The notes: generated from the sequence alone by a model not told the origin. DNA of 6,046 nucleotides from Bacteroides ovatus (GCA_030844565.1 JAUUNK010000285.1:1-6046), one strand, 5' to 3'. Positions 1-5,202 are shown, numbered from the stretch's first letter. Numbers and translations: made by a program.

Positions 1-160
1 ACTCTTTTTGGGATTATCGACATAAACTACCAACAGAGTTTTCGGATTGATCCAATATTCTGTAGAGTCTTATATCTTCTCCCCAATCAATGAAAGAGTA
101 TTACGACTTTCTGATGTATAAGATAAACCGAATATTGGATGAAAAGTGAGAGGTTAGTTA
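1..160. other. Left-edge stretch with no callable gene
   Basis: No reading frame here has both a start and convincing family features. On the minus strand, positions 69 to 1 read DSTEYWINPKTLLVVYVDN and onward off the edge, which looks protein-like, but a TAA sits directly before it and no ATG follows. On the plus strand, positions 1-93 are open from the edge to a TGA, and 90-149 could encode a 19-residue peptide starting MKEYYDF. These possibilities exclude one another, and the stretch is too short to choose. An 11-bp inverted repeat (ATCCAATATTC at 50-60, GAATATTGGAT at 130-140) spans the region. Confidence 0.4.
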
Positions 161-174
161 TCATACTCCCTCTC
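148..174 (-). terminator. Possible weak intrinsic terminator after thiN
   Basis: On the minus strand GAGAGG (174-169) can pair with CCTCTC (153-148), with a further AGT/ACT pairing inside and an ATGATA loop. It is followed by ACTTTTC. The stem overlaps the thiN stop codon. The outer arms are only 6 bp and the U-run is four bases, so this is a weak call; position at the end of the operon is the main support. Confidence 0.4.
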
Positions 175-805
175 TTACCCATGCAAGGAAAACCAGATAA
201 TCCCCCTTACCTTCTATAATAAATTCCTGGCTGAGGGCTTCATTAAGTGTTCCTTGCCACCAATTGGTAAAATCTCGAATGGGATATACCAGTCCTGTTC
301 CTTTCAGGTGTGAAGCGCCGAAGTTGAAAATGGAGACTTGCTGTCCCGGGGTGGAGGCAAAGTGTTGCGTATCATGAGCGGGGAGAAATATACCGTAGTC
401 GGTTATCATTCTCGCTTGTACACCTTGTTTCATATACTCTATCAGTAAGCTGATATTGCCCAATGTATGGTCTTCCCGTTTGCCAGTAGCTCCCAGAATA
501 GCAATTTCGCGGTAGCCTTCTTTTTGCAGGAACTGGACGGCTTTGGTCTGATCGTTCGTTTCCTGGTCAGCTATATGACGTACAATTCCGGCAAAGCGCG
601 CTTTGTTTTCCGGTGAAAGAGAATCTCCGTCGCCGATAATAATATCGGGAGTATGTCCGCGAGAGATGTACTCATTCGCAGCTCCGTCGCAACAAACAAC
701 GAAGCGGGCTTCGTCAAGAATATGTAGAGGAAAGGCATGTGTGGGATACTCGCCATTGGCAAGCACCACAGCTTCGGGTGTACAATATTCATTTCCCATG
801 GTCAT
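161..805 (-). CDS. thiN: Thiamine pyrophosphokinase (second gene of a TPP-riboswitch operon)
   Basis: This enzyme transfers pyrophosphate from ATP to thiamine, giving thiamine pyrophosphate (TPP) in the cytoplasm. The family's motifs are all visible. Numbered from the upstream ATG at 829 they are: CCDGA near residue 46, GDGDS at 66-70 (the DxDS metal/substrate motif), DQETNDQTKA at 88-97, and GATGKREDH at 113-121 with the following Asn at 125. A C-terminal substrate-binding domain follows. The longest frame starts at 829 (222 residues) but would overlap pnuT by 28 bases. I prefer the ATG at 805-803, which forms an ATGA overlap with the pnuT stop and suggests translational coupling; an ATG at 799 is also possible. 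All three keep every motif. The pairing with pnuT and the upstream TPP riboswitch makes the function nearly certain: imported thiamine is trapped by conversion to TPP. Confidence 0.95.
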   Translation of the reverse strand: MTMGNEYCTPEAVVLANGEYPTHAFPLHILDEARFVVCCDGAANEYISRGHTPDIIIGDGDSLSPENKARFAGIVRHIADQETNDQTKAVQFLQKEGYREIAILGATGKREDHTLGNISLLIEYMKQGVQARMITDYGIFLPAHDTQHFASTPGQQVSIFNFGASHLKGTGLVYPIRDFTNWWQGTLNEALSQEFIIEGKGDYLVFLAWVREGV

Positions 806-1377
806 TGTATGTTCATTAGTTTTTTCCATTTCAGATAGCCGAAAATAGCTATAATAGAATAAAGCCCGTATAAAGCCGATGTGAAATACAGCTCTTTATA
901 AATATATAGCCCGCAGCAGACAACATCTACGGCTATCCAGGCAAACCATTGTTCCACATATTTTCGCGCCAGCATCCACATGCCGATGATGCTCAGGGCG
1001 GTAGTGAAACTATCCAGCCATGGAACATTGCTGTCAGTATAGCGAATCAATATCCACGCAATACCTGCCATGGCTAGAATAAATACAGCAAGGAGTGGTA
1101 AGTAATGTCGCAATGGCATAGAAGTGATGGGTAGGTTTTTCTCTTCCCCATCCGTCTGATGATTACTACCCCTTTTCCATGCTATCCATCCGTAGATAGC
1201 CGCAAGCAAATAATAGATATTGATTCCAAAATCGGCATATAGCCCTGCTGTGTAGTATACAAAGATGTAAATGGCCGGCATGATGATGCCCGCTATCCAG
1301 AGGTAAATGCTGGCTTTATATTCTAACCACAGATAGGCTAATCCTACTACCGTACCGATAATTTCAAGATAATTCAT
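802..1377 (-). CDS. pnuT: PnuC-family thiamine transporter
   Basis: This is a 191-residue integral membrane protein of the PnuC family, with about seven hydrophobic segments (roughly residues 4-20, 24-44, 51-68, 91-111, 122-138, 142-160 and 164-183). Aromatic pairs typical of the family are present: YGWIAWKRG at 62-70, and WFAW at 144-147 followed by Asp151. PnuC proteins carry nicotinamide riboside by facilitated diffusion. The PnuT subgroup carries thiamine and is recognised by linkage to TPP riboswitches and thiamine pyrophosphokinase, both present here, so thiamine is the likely substrate. The hydrophilic loop at about 70-90 is probably cytoplasmic. The ATG at 1377 lies only about 10-20 bases past the aptamer, and the 3' end overlaps thiN by ATGA. 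Transport would be driven by downstream pyrophosphorylation of the substrate. No outer-membrane thiamine receptor gene lies in the operon inside this window. Confidence 0.92.
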   Translation of the reverse strand: MNYLEIIGTVVGLAYLWLEYKASIYLWIAGIIMPAIYIFVYYTAGLYADFGINIYYLLAAIYGWIAWKRGSNHQTDGEEKNLPITSMPLRHYLPLLAVFILAMAGIAWILIRYTDSNVPWLDSFTTALSIIGMWMLARKYVEQWFAWIAVDVVCCGLYIYKELYFTSALYGLYSIIAIFGYLKWKKLMNIQ

Positions 1378-1386
1378 GCTTTTTTA

Positions 1387-1474
1387 TTCTTTCTCTACGC
1401 CGGCATTACCCGGTTCAGGTTCAATGGGTATGTTCTCAGCCCGTCGTTTTGAGGCACCCCTAATTTGTGAATCG
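1387..1474 (-). ncRNA. TPP riboswitch (THI element) controlling pnuT-thiN
   Basis: Read on the minus strand, the conserved THI-box elements occur in order: GGGGTGCC (1460-1453), CTGAGA (1439-1434) followed by the ATACCC that closes the GGGGTG helix, ACCTGA (1420-1415), and TAATGCCGGCGTAG (1408-1395), with CCGG repeated to form the terminal P5-type hairpin. This matches the TPP aptamer consensus closely. The aptamer ends near 1390 and the pnuT ATG is at 1377. There is no room for a separate terminator hairpin, so control is probably at translation initiation: TPP binding would hide the ribosome-entry region AGAGAAAGAA. That mechanism is inferred from spacing. The closing P1 helix looks short and AU-rich, so its ends are approximate. 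Confidence 0.95.
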
Positions 1475-1478
1475 GCGG

Positions 1479-1510
1479 CAAAAGTAATCTTTTTACTAGA
1501 CCCAAGCAAG
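1479..1510 (-). promoter_or_regulatory. Bacteroides-type promoter for the thiamine operon
   Basis: On the minus strand TACTTTTG (1486-1479) fits the Bacteroidota -7 consensus TAnnTTTG exactly. TTG at 1509-1507 lies 20 bases upstream as a partial -33 element. The predicted transcript would start near 1473, which is just where the TPP aptamer begins. That agreement supports the call. Confidence 0.65.
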
Positions 1511-1581
1511 GAAATCTTTTGTATTTCTAGAGGCAGATGCCGGACAAAAAGAACGGTTTAGTAATAATTGCAGAGATTGCT

Positions 1582-1613
1582 TTTGTGTATTTGCCTAAAA
1601 CAATTTAATTTTG
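1582..1613 (+). promoter_or_regulatory. Bacteroides-type promoter for the MscS gene
   Basis: TTTG at 1582-1585, a 20-base spacer and TAATTTTG at 1606-1613 match the Bacteroidota primary sigma factor consensus at both elements. The -7 element is followed by CA, as at the other two plus-strand candidates. The start point would be near 1620, leaving a leader of about 45 bases. This promoter is divergent from the thiamine operon promoter, with about 70 bases between the two -33 elements. Confidence 0.75.
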
Positions 1614-1667
1614 CAGTTTGTTTGTACGGGAAAATACTTTTTATTATTCATTTAAAAACATACTATT

Positions 1668-2609
1668 ATGCTTTTTTTACTTCAAGCTGCTCAAGCGACC
1701 GAGCAAGCTGCCCAGCAGGCCACCAAGGCACTCAGCAATGTGCAGCAGACGGCTCAGCAACTCCAAGAGGCAATAGCCAATGCAGAGGGTGTTGACAAGA
1801 TAACGGTAGCAACGCAACAAATTATGGATTTAGCCATTCAAACAGGAGGGCATATTCTGAAAGCTATTCTTGTTTATATCGTAGGGCATTTTGTAATTAA
1901 GTTGCTCAAACGTTTCCTTGCTCGTTTCCTGGACAGGCGGCAGCATATTGATATAAGCGTTCGCACTTTTATAAAGAGTCTGGTGAATATTCTGCTGACG
2001 GTGTTGTTGATTATTTCCGTAGTAGGCGCACTGGGCGTGCAGACCACTTCTTTTGCTGCTTTACTTGCTTCTGCCGGTGTGGCGGTAGGCCTGGCACTAT
2101 CGGGAAATCTTCAGAACTTTGCCGGGGGATTGGTTATTCTCTTTTTTAAGCCTTATAAGGTGGGCGACTGGATTGAGAGTCAAGGCGTATCAGGCTCGGT
2201 AAGAGAAATTCAGATTTTTCATACTATTCTTACTACGGCAGACAATAAAGTGATTTATGTGCCGAACGGCTCTATGAGTAGCAGTGTTGTAACTAATTAT
2301 AATACACAGCCCACCCGCCGCATCGAATGGGTGGTTGGCGTGGAATACGGAGAAAACTATGATAAAGTGGAAAGCGTAGTTCGGGGGATACTGGCTGCTG
2401 ATAAACGTATCTTAGACACGCCTGCTCCTTTTGTTGCTCTCCAGGCGCTGGATGCAAGCAGCGTCAATGTGGTGATACGTGTATGGGTGAAGGGTTCCGA
2501 TTATTGGGATGTTTATTTTGATATGAACAAGACCATTTATGCCACTTTCAACGAACAAGGCATTGGCTTCCCCTTCCCTCAACTCACTGTACATCAGGCT
2601 ACCAATTAA
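1668..2609 (+). CDS. mscS: Small-conductance mechanosensitive channel, MscS family
   Basis: MscS channels open under membrane tension and release solutes during hypo-osmotic shock. The 313 residues show TM1 at about 62-82, TM2 at about 103-123 and the pore-lining TM3 at about 127-160. TM3 carries the Gly/Ala pattern AGVAVGLALSGNLQNFAGG, comparable to E. coli MscS. The beta domain follows with KPYKVGDWIE (161-170), VSGSVREIQIF (174-184) and the VPNG turn (198-201), then the alpha/beta cage domain ending in GIGFPFPQLTVH (298-309). Length is close to E. coli MscS (286), the excess being a Gln/Ala-rich helical segment at about 7-55 ahead of TM1. The ATG at 1668 has no clear Shine-Dalgarno sequence but an A/T-rich leader, usual for Bacteroidota. 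The gene stands alone, between its own promoter and a strong terminator. Confidence 0.95.
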   Translation: MLFLLQAAQATEQAAQQATKALSNVQQTAQQLQEAIANAEGVDKITVATQQIMDLAIQTGGHILKAILVYIVGHFVIKLLKRFLARFLDRRQHIDISVRTFIKSLVNILLTVLLIISVVGALGVQTTSFAALLASAGVAVGLALSGNLQNFAGGLVILFFKPYKVGDWIESQGVSGSVREIQIFHTILTTADNKVIYVPNGSMSSSVVTNYNTQPTRRIEWVVGVEYGENYDKVESVVRGILAADKRILDTPAPFVALQALDASSVNVVIRVWVKGSDYWDVYFDMNKTIYATFNEQGIGFPFPQLTVHQATN

Positions 2610-2632
2610 GCAAAATCATTATAGTTATAACA

Positions 2633-2680
2633 AACAAGGGGAGCTCCGCATAAAACGGAAGACTCCCCTTGTTCTTTTTA
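2633..2680 (+). terminator. Strong intrinsic terminator after mscS, possibly bidirectional
   Basis: AACAAGGGGAG (2633-2643) pairs perfectly with CTCCCCTTGTT (2663-2673). An inner extension, CTCCG against CGGAAG, has single-base bulges and a loop near 2649-2655. CTTTTTA follows on the plus strand. On the minus strand the hairpin begins a few bases after the stop of the gene at 2678-2920 and is followed by TTTGTTAT, so it may also end that transcript, less efficiently. Confidence 0.9.
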
Positions 2681-2920
2681 ATCTTCCACACCGAAGACTT
2701 CTTCCAGCTCGTAACAATCTTCTTTAATTCCTAAGAGCTGGTTGATTTCACTCCGTTTATCCAAGTCTTTAAAATACGTTTCTACTACTTTATAGAGATC
2801 GAAATTGATGGTAGACCCGGCTGCCATGCCCAACGACTCTACCATCTTCTCCACTGCCTGATGGATTTTACGAGTATCAATCAGGTGTAGCTCATTGCTA
2901 TGTAATAAATATTTTTCCAT
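2678..2920 (-). CDS. Small conserved-looking protein of unknown function
   Basis: I do not recognise this 80-residue protein. It is soluble, with no signal peptide or membrane segment, and has an acidic C-terminus (EDCYELEEVFGVED). Helix-prone stretches at about 18-31 (KIHQAVEKMVESLG) and 42-56 (LYKVVETYFKDLDKR) flank a turn with GSTINFD. Codon use resembles the neighbouring genes and the frame is clean from ATG to TAA, which supports real coding. The ATG at 2920 is the only sensible start. Upstream, TATGTTTT (2956-2949, minus strand) is close to a -7 element, but no -33 was seen. The stop lies in the U-tract of the mscS terminator, so the gene converges with mscS and probably shares that hairpin. 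It is transcribed away from the broken lipoprotein next door. Confidence 0.72.
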   Translation of the reverse strand: MEKYLLHSNELHLIDTRKIHQAVEKMVESLGMAAGSTINFDLYKVVETYFKDLDKRSEINQLLGIKEDCYELEEVFGVED

Positions 2921-2950
2921 GGCTACAATGTTTTAATGTTATACGGTTAA

Positions 2951-3253
2951 AACATACGTTTCCCGTGGAAAGTTCAGTCTTTAAATGCACTTTGCAGTTC
3001 GGTTTGCATATTTTCCCTTGTTGCATGTAGTCAACAAGATACTTCGCGTTTCACTGTCAGCTATGTTGGGTTGTAAGAATCTGAAGGAGATAACGCTTAC
3101 TTATGGCGGTGGAATGGCGACTTGATGTTAAGCGATCGGGATTATGGTAAAGGTGCGTTAGACTCGGCAGTGGTGACCGCAGGTCAGATTACTTTTACCG
3201 GAAAAGAAGCCGATTTAAGAGAGAAAAAAGCATTCTCCGAAGAAAAACCGTAA
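2951..3253 (+). pseudogene. Broken lipoprotein gene: DUF4369-like N-terminal domain remnant of a thioredoxin-family protein
   Basis: One plus-strand frame carries coherent protein text across this gap. It has a lipoprotein signal tail (CSSVCIFSLVAC, lipobox Cys codon at 3026-3028), then SQQDTSRFTVSYVGL, one in-frame TAA at 3074-3076, then ESEGDNAYLWRWNGDL and, further on, DSAVVTAGQITFTGKEADL (DSAVV at 3161-3175), ending at TAA 3251. A lipobox followed by a beta-strand, then YLW and a DSAVV..G.ITFTG block, is the layout of DUF4369, the N-terminal domain of many Bacteroidota AhpC/TlpA-type lipoproteins. Lesions: no ATG or GTG between the upstream stop (2948-2950) and the lipobox; the internal TAA; and no thioredoxin domain or CxxC after the domain. 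Codon use matches real genes here. Family assignment rests on pattern memory, not a search. Coordinates mark the open frame, not a true start. Confidence 0.72.
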
Positions 3254-3305
3254 TATATGCACATCCATCCGTAATTTATATACCACCTGTTCCTCTTCTA
3301 TGGTC

Positions 3306-3313
3306 TACCTTTG
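3306..3313 (+). promoter_or_regulatory. Probable -7 element for the flavodoxin gene
   Basis: TACCTTTG matches TAnnTTTG and is followed by CA, as at the mscS promoter. No convincing -33 TTTG is found 19-21 bases upstream. A start point near 3320 would leave about 10 bases before the first ATG (3331) and about 35 before the second (3355), which favours the second as the start codon. Confidence 0.5.
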
Positions 3314-3354
3314 CAACCGAGATAAAACAAATGAACGTTTTAAAAAGTACACCC

Positions 3355-3918
3355 ATGAAACGAATTATTTTAGTATTAACCGTGCTTTTATCCTTTATAT
3401 GTGAAGGTATAACGGGGCAAAACAAAAGTAGTAAACCTATGAAGATTTTAGTAGCTTATTTTTCGCGTAGCGGCAACACCCGTACGATAGCCGAGCAGAT
3501 TCAAAAGGTTACGGGTGCTGATATTTTTGAGATTGAAAGGAAAGAAGCTTATCCTTCCAGTTATCAGGACCTTCTGGACCTTGCCAAAATGGAGATTAAC
3601 AAAGAGGAAAAGCCTCCATTGAAGGCTATGCCTAAGGATTTAGCGCAATATGATGTGATTTTCGTTGGTTCTCCTAATTGGTGGAGCACCATTGCACCTC
3701 CCGTGGCAACTTTTCTTTCCAATGGAAATCTCTCGGGGAAGACTGTTGTAACGTTTGTAACACACGGAGGCGGTGGTATGGCAAAGTGTGAAAGCGCAGT
3801 AAGGAAACTCTGCCGGCAAACCAAGATACTTAAAGGATTTGCCATCAATGGAAGCTCGGTACAAAGTGCCGCAGCGCAGGTGCAGAAGTGGTTGCAGGGA
3901 ATCGGAATGGCTAAATAA
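3355..3918 (+). CDS. Exported flavodoxin-family protein
   Basis: The fold is a flavodoxin, an FMN-binding electron carrier or NAD(P)H-quinone-type reductase. Numbered from the ATG at 3331, the FMN phosphate loop is YFSRSGNTRTIAEQI (43-57), the second isoalloxazine loop is GSPNWWSTIAPPVATFL (113-129), and the third is VTHGGGGM (143-150). These are intact, so the protein should bind flavin. Unlike classical cytoplasmic flavodoxins it begins MKRIILVLTVLLSFI, an export signal ending near ITGQN; the one Cys in it (SFIC) is a poor lipobox, so a periplasmic protein rather than a lipoprotein is likely. I choose the ATG at 3355 because it starts this signal directly with KR and fits the promoter. The frame also opens at 3331 with eight more residues. 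It lies downstream of a broken thioredoxin-type lipoprotein and upstream of an AraC regulator. The redox partner is unknown. Confidence 0.9.
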   Translation: MKRIILVLTVLLSFICEGITGQNKSSKPMKILVAYFSRSGNTRTIAEQIQKVTGADIFEIERKEAYPSSYQDLLDLAKMEINKEEKPPLKAMPKDLAQYDVIFVGSPNWWSTIAPPVATFLSNGNLSGKTVVTFVTHGGGGMAKCESAVRKLCRQTKILKGFAINGSSVQSAAAQVQKWLQGIGMAK

Positions 3919-3967
3919 TCAAATCTTCTGCAATTGCCGCTTCGCTGATTTATGGTCTCGGTTTGTT

Positions 3968-4035
3968 CCCACCGGATGGTTCGTTTCCGCAGGTATTCAT
4001 ATATATAGCAAGAATGATAAAACATATCCGGTGGG
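3968..4035. repeat. Perfect 10-bp inverted repeat upstream of the AraC-family gene
   Basis: CCCACCGGAT (3968-3977) and its exact complement ATCCGGTGGG (4026-4035) are separated by 48 bases. The right arm ends 7 bases before the proposed -7 element, in the place where a -33/spacer would lie; the left arm is about five helical turns upstream. This geometry suits a looping operator or activator site for the adjacent regulator, though an RNA stem in read-through transcript from the flavodoxin gene is also possible. The GGGTAACCC at 4033-4041 overlaps the right arm and is itself symmetric about its central A. Confidence 0.6.
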
Positions 4036-4042
4036 TAACCCT

Positions 4043-4050
4043 TATTTTTG
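4043..4050 (+). promoter_or_regulatory. Probable -7 element for the AraC-family gene
   Basis: TATTTTTG matches TAnnTTTG and shares the longer string TTTTGCAGTTTG with the mscS promoter region. No TTTG occurs at the -33 position, so this promoter may need an activator. The leader to the ATG at 4076 would be short, about 15-20 bases. Confidence 0.5.
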
Positions 4051-4075
4051 CAGTTTGATACCATAAATACTGAGA

Positions 4076-5023
4076 ATGAACATACAGGAAAAAAGCAGAA
4101 GAGAGTATTATTCCCGCATCAACCGCGTGATGGATTATATTGATTCACATCTTGAACAAGAATTAGAATTAAAAGATATTGCGGCAATCGCGAGTTTTTC
4201 ACCTTATCATTTCCATCGGATATTTACCTTTCTGATAGGGGAGACGCCTATTGACTATATCCAGCGGCTGAGAATAGAAAAAGCGGCATGCAAGCTGCAA
4301 CAAGAGCCGTTGACATCTATCACTGAGGTTGCCTACAACTGCGGCTTCGGCAGCATATCTTTATTTAGCAGAACCTTTAAGAAATATTTCGGTGTCACTC
4401 CTACACAATTCGGAAGAACGGAGAGAGCAGTCTACGTGCACAACGGAGAGCTGCTTAGCAAGAATGGGCAAATGCTCCGCAAGAATTTGAAAGACGACCC
4501 GGATTTTGATTCCGACCTTTGCATGGTCGAATTTAAAAACATTTATTTTATGGAAACAAAGTTAGAGGTTAAAGAAATGCCGGAAATGAAAGTGATTTAT
4601 TGCCGTCACATCGGTCCGTTTCATTTGATTGGGCAAGCGTATGGGAAACTGATGCAATGGGCAGCTCCCCGAGGATTGTACATTCCCAATGTGACCAGAA
4701 GTGCTACGGTCACTCACGACGATCCTTCGGTCACCGATTTGGATAAAATCAGGCAGAGCGCCTGCATCATTGTGGATGAAGACGTGAAGGTGGAAGGTGA
4801 AATCGGGAAGATGGTTATTCCGGGCGGTAAGTGTGTAGTGGGACACTTCGAGTTGGGGATGGACGAGTTTCAGAAAGCATGGAATACGATGTGCCATTGG
4901 TTTACCGAAAGCGGTTACCAGCAGGGAGACGGATGTCCGTATGAGATATACTACAATGATTATACCACTCATCCGCAAAAGAAACATATTGTGGATATTT
5001 GTATACCGGTGAAACCTCTCTAA
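4076..5023 (+). CDS. AraC-family transcriptional regulator with C-terminal GyrI-like effector-binding domain
   Basis: A DNA-binding domain with two helix-turn-helix motifs fills residues 13-113: first HTH around LELKDIAAIASFSPYHFHRIF (30-50), second around ITEVAYNCGFGSISLFSRTFKKYFG (82-106), ending in the hallmark VTPTQF. The C-terminal half (about 161-313) fits the GyrI-like/AraC effector-binding fold: KEMPEMKVIYCRHIGPFHLI (166-185), a HDDPSVTDLDKIRQSACIIV segment (214-233), IPGGKCVVGHFELG (248-261), a YEIYYND strand (289-295) and a terminal IVDICIPVKP. Such proteins, like Rob or the BmrR sensor domain, usually bind hydrophobic or cationic small molecules, so a drug- or stress-sensing role is plausible; the ligand is unknown. 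HTH-first order is typical of this subgroup. Targets may include its own promoter (inverted repeat at 3968-4035) and the flavodoxin gene upstream; no copy of that repeat was found before the flavodoxin. Confidence 0.93.
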   Translation: MNIQEKSRREYYSRINRVMDYIDSHLEQELELKDIAAIASFSPYHFHRIFTFLIGETPIDYIQRLRIEKAACKLQQEPLTSITEVAYNCGFGSISLFSRTFKKYFGVTPTQFGRTERAVYVHNGELLSKNGQMLRKNLKDDPDFDSDLCMVEFKNIYFMETKLEVKEMPEMKVIYCRHIGPFHLIGQAYGKLMQWAAPRGLYIPNVTRSATVTHDDPSVTDLDKIRQSACIIVDEDVKVEGEIGKMVIPGGKCVVGHFELGMDEFQKAWNTMCHWFTESGYQQGDGCPYEIYYNDYTTHPQKKHIVDICIPVKPL

Positions 5024-5104
5024 GATTCATCACAAAGTATACCTCTCCCGATCTTTTTTCTTCTTCTCCCTCCCAGAGGTTGTTTGAATGTTTTTTACTG
5101 TCAC

Positions 5105-5202
5105 GCTCTCACTTTTTTGTCTGTATCCCTTTATTCATCGGTGTTTCAGGAGTGAGAGATGTAGTGATGGCAGAGTGAGAGCAAGCAGTTGCTCTCACTC
5201 TG
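5105..5202. repeat. Four alternating copies of CTCTCACT/AGTGAGAG
   Basis: GCTCTCACT occurs at 5105-5113 and 5191-5199. The reverse complement AGTGAGAG occurs at 5151-5158 and 5174-5181, the last two within a longer direct repeat GAGTGAGAG (5150-5158, 5173-5181). The order is forward, reverse, reverse, forward, so RNA from either strand could fold into alternative pairings. The last two copies are part of the 14-bp hairpin at 5171-5202. Function not recognised. Confidence 0.75.
5171..5202. terminator. 14-bp perfect hairpin between convergent genes, no U-tract
   Basis: CAGAGTGAGAGCAA (5171-5184) pairs without mismatch with TTGCTCTCACTCTG (5189-5202) around a GCAG loop. Its site between two converging genes suggests transcript-end formation or 3' end protection for both. 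Neither strand has a U-run after the stem (TATTGATT on plus, CCATCACT on minus), so it is not a standard intrinsic terminator and could instead be a protein-binding palindrome. Confidence 0.5.

Noticed and set aside
1376..1561. Plus-strand 61-residue frame across the riboswitch
   Set aside because: It is the antisense of the TPP aptamer and pnuT promoter and shows no protein family features.
1568..1795. Plus-strand 75-residue frame overlapping the start of mscS
   Set aside because: It overlaps the mscS promoter and coding start in another frame and has no family features.
3074..3076. In-frame TAA read as a recoding or selenocysteine-like site
   Set aside because: TAA is not used for selenocysteine, no recoding signal is seen, and the frame also lacks a start codon and its usual C-terminal domain, so simple decay explains it.
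2984..3124. Plus-strand frame starting MHFAVRF and containing GCKNLKEITL, similar to a BspA-type leucine-rich repeat
   Set aside because: The match is one short string in a different frame from the lipobox/DUF4369 text, which is longer and has better codon use; the resemblance is probably chance.
3564..4064. Minus-strand 166-residue frame opposite the flavodoxin gene
   Set aside because: It mirrors a well supported flavodoxin in the other strand, has no recognisable motifs, and is best read as a shadow.
4562..4987. Minus-strand 141-residue frame opposite the AraC-family gene
   Set aside because: It lies wholly inside a convincing regulator gene and has no independent support.
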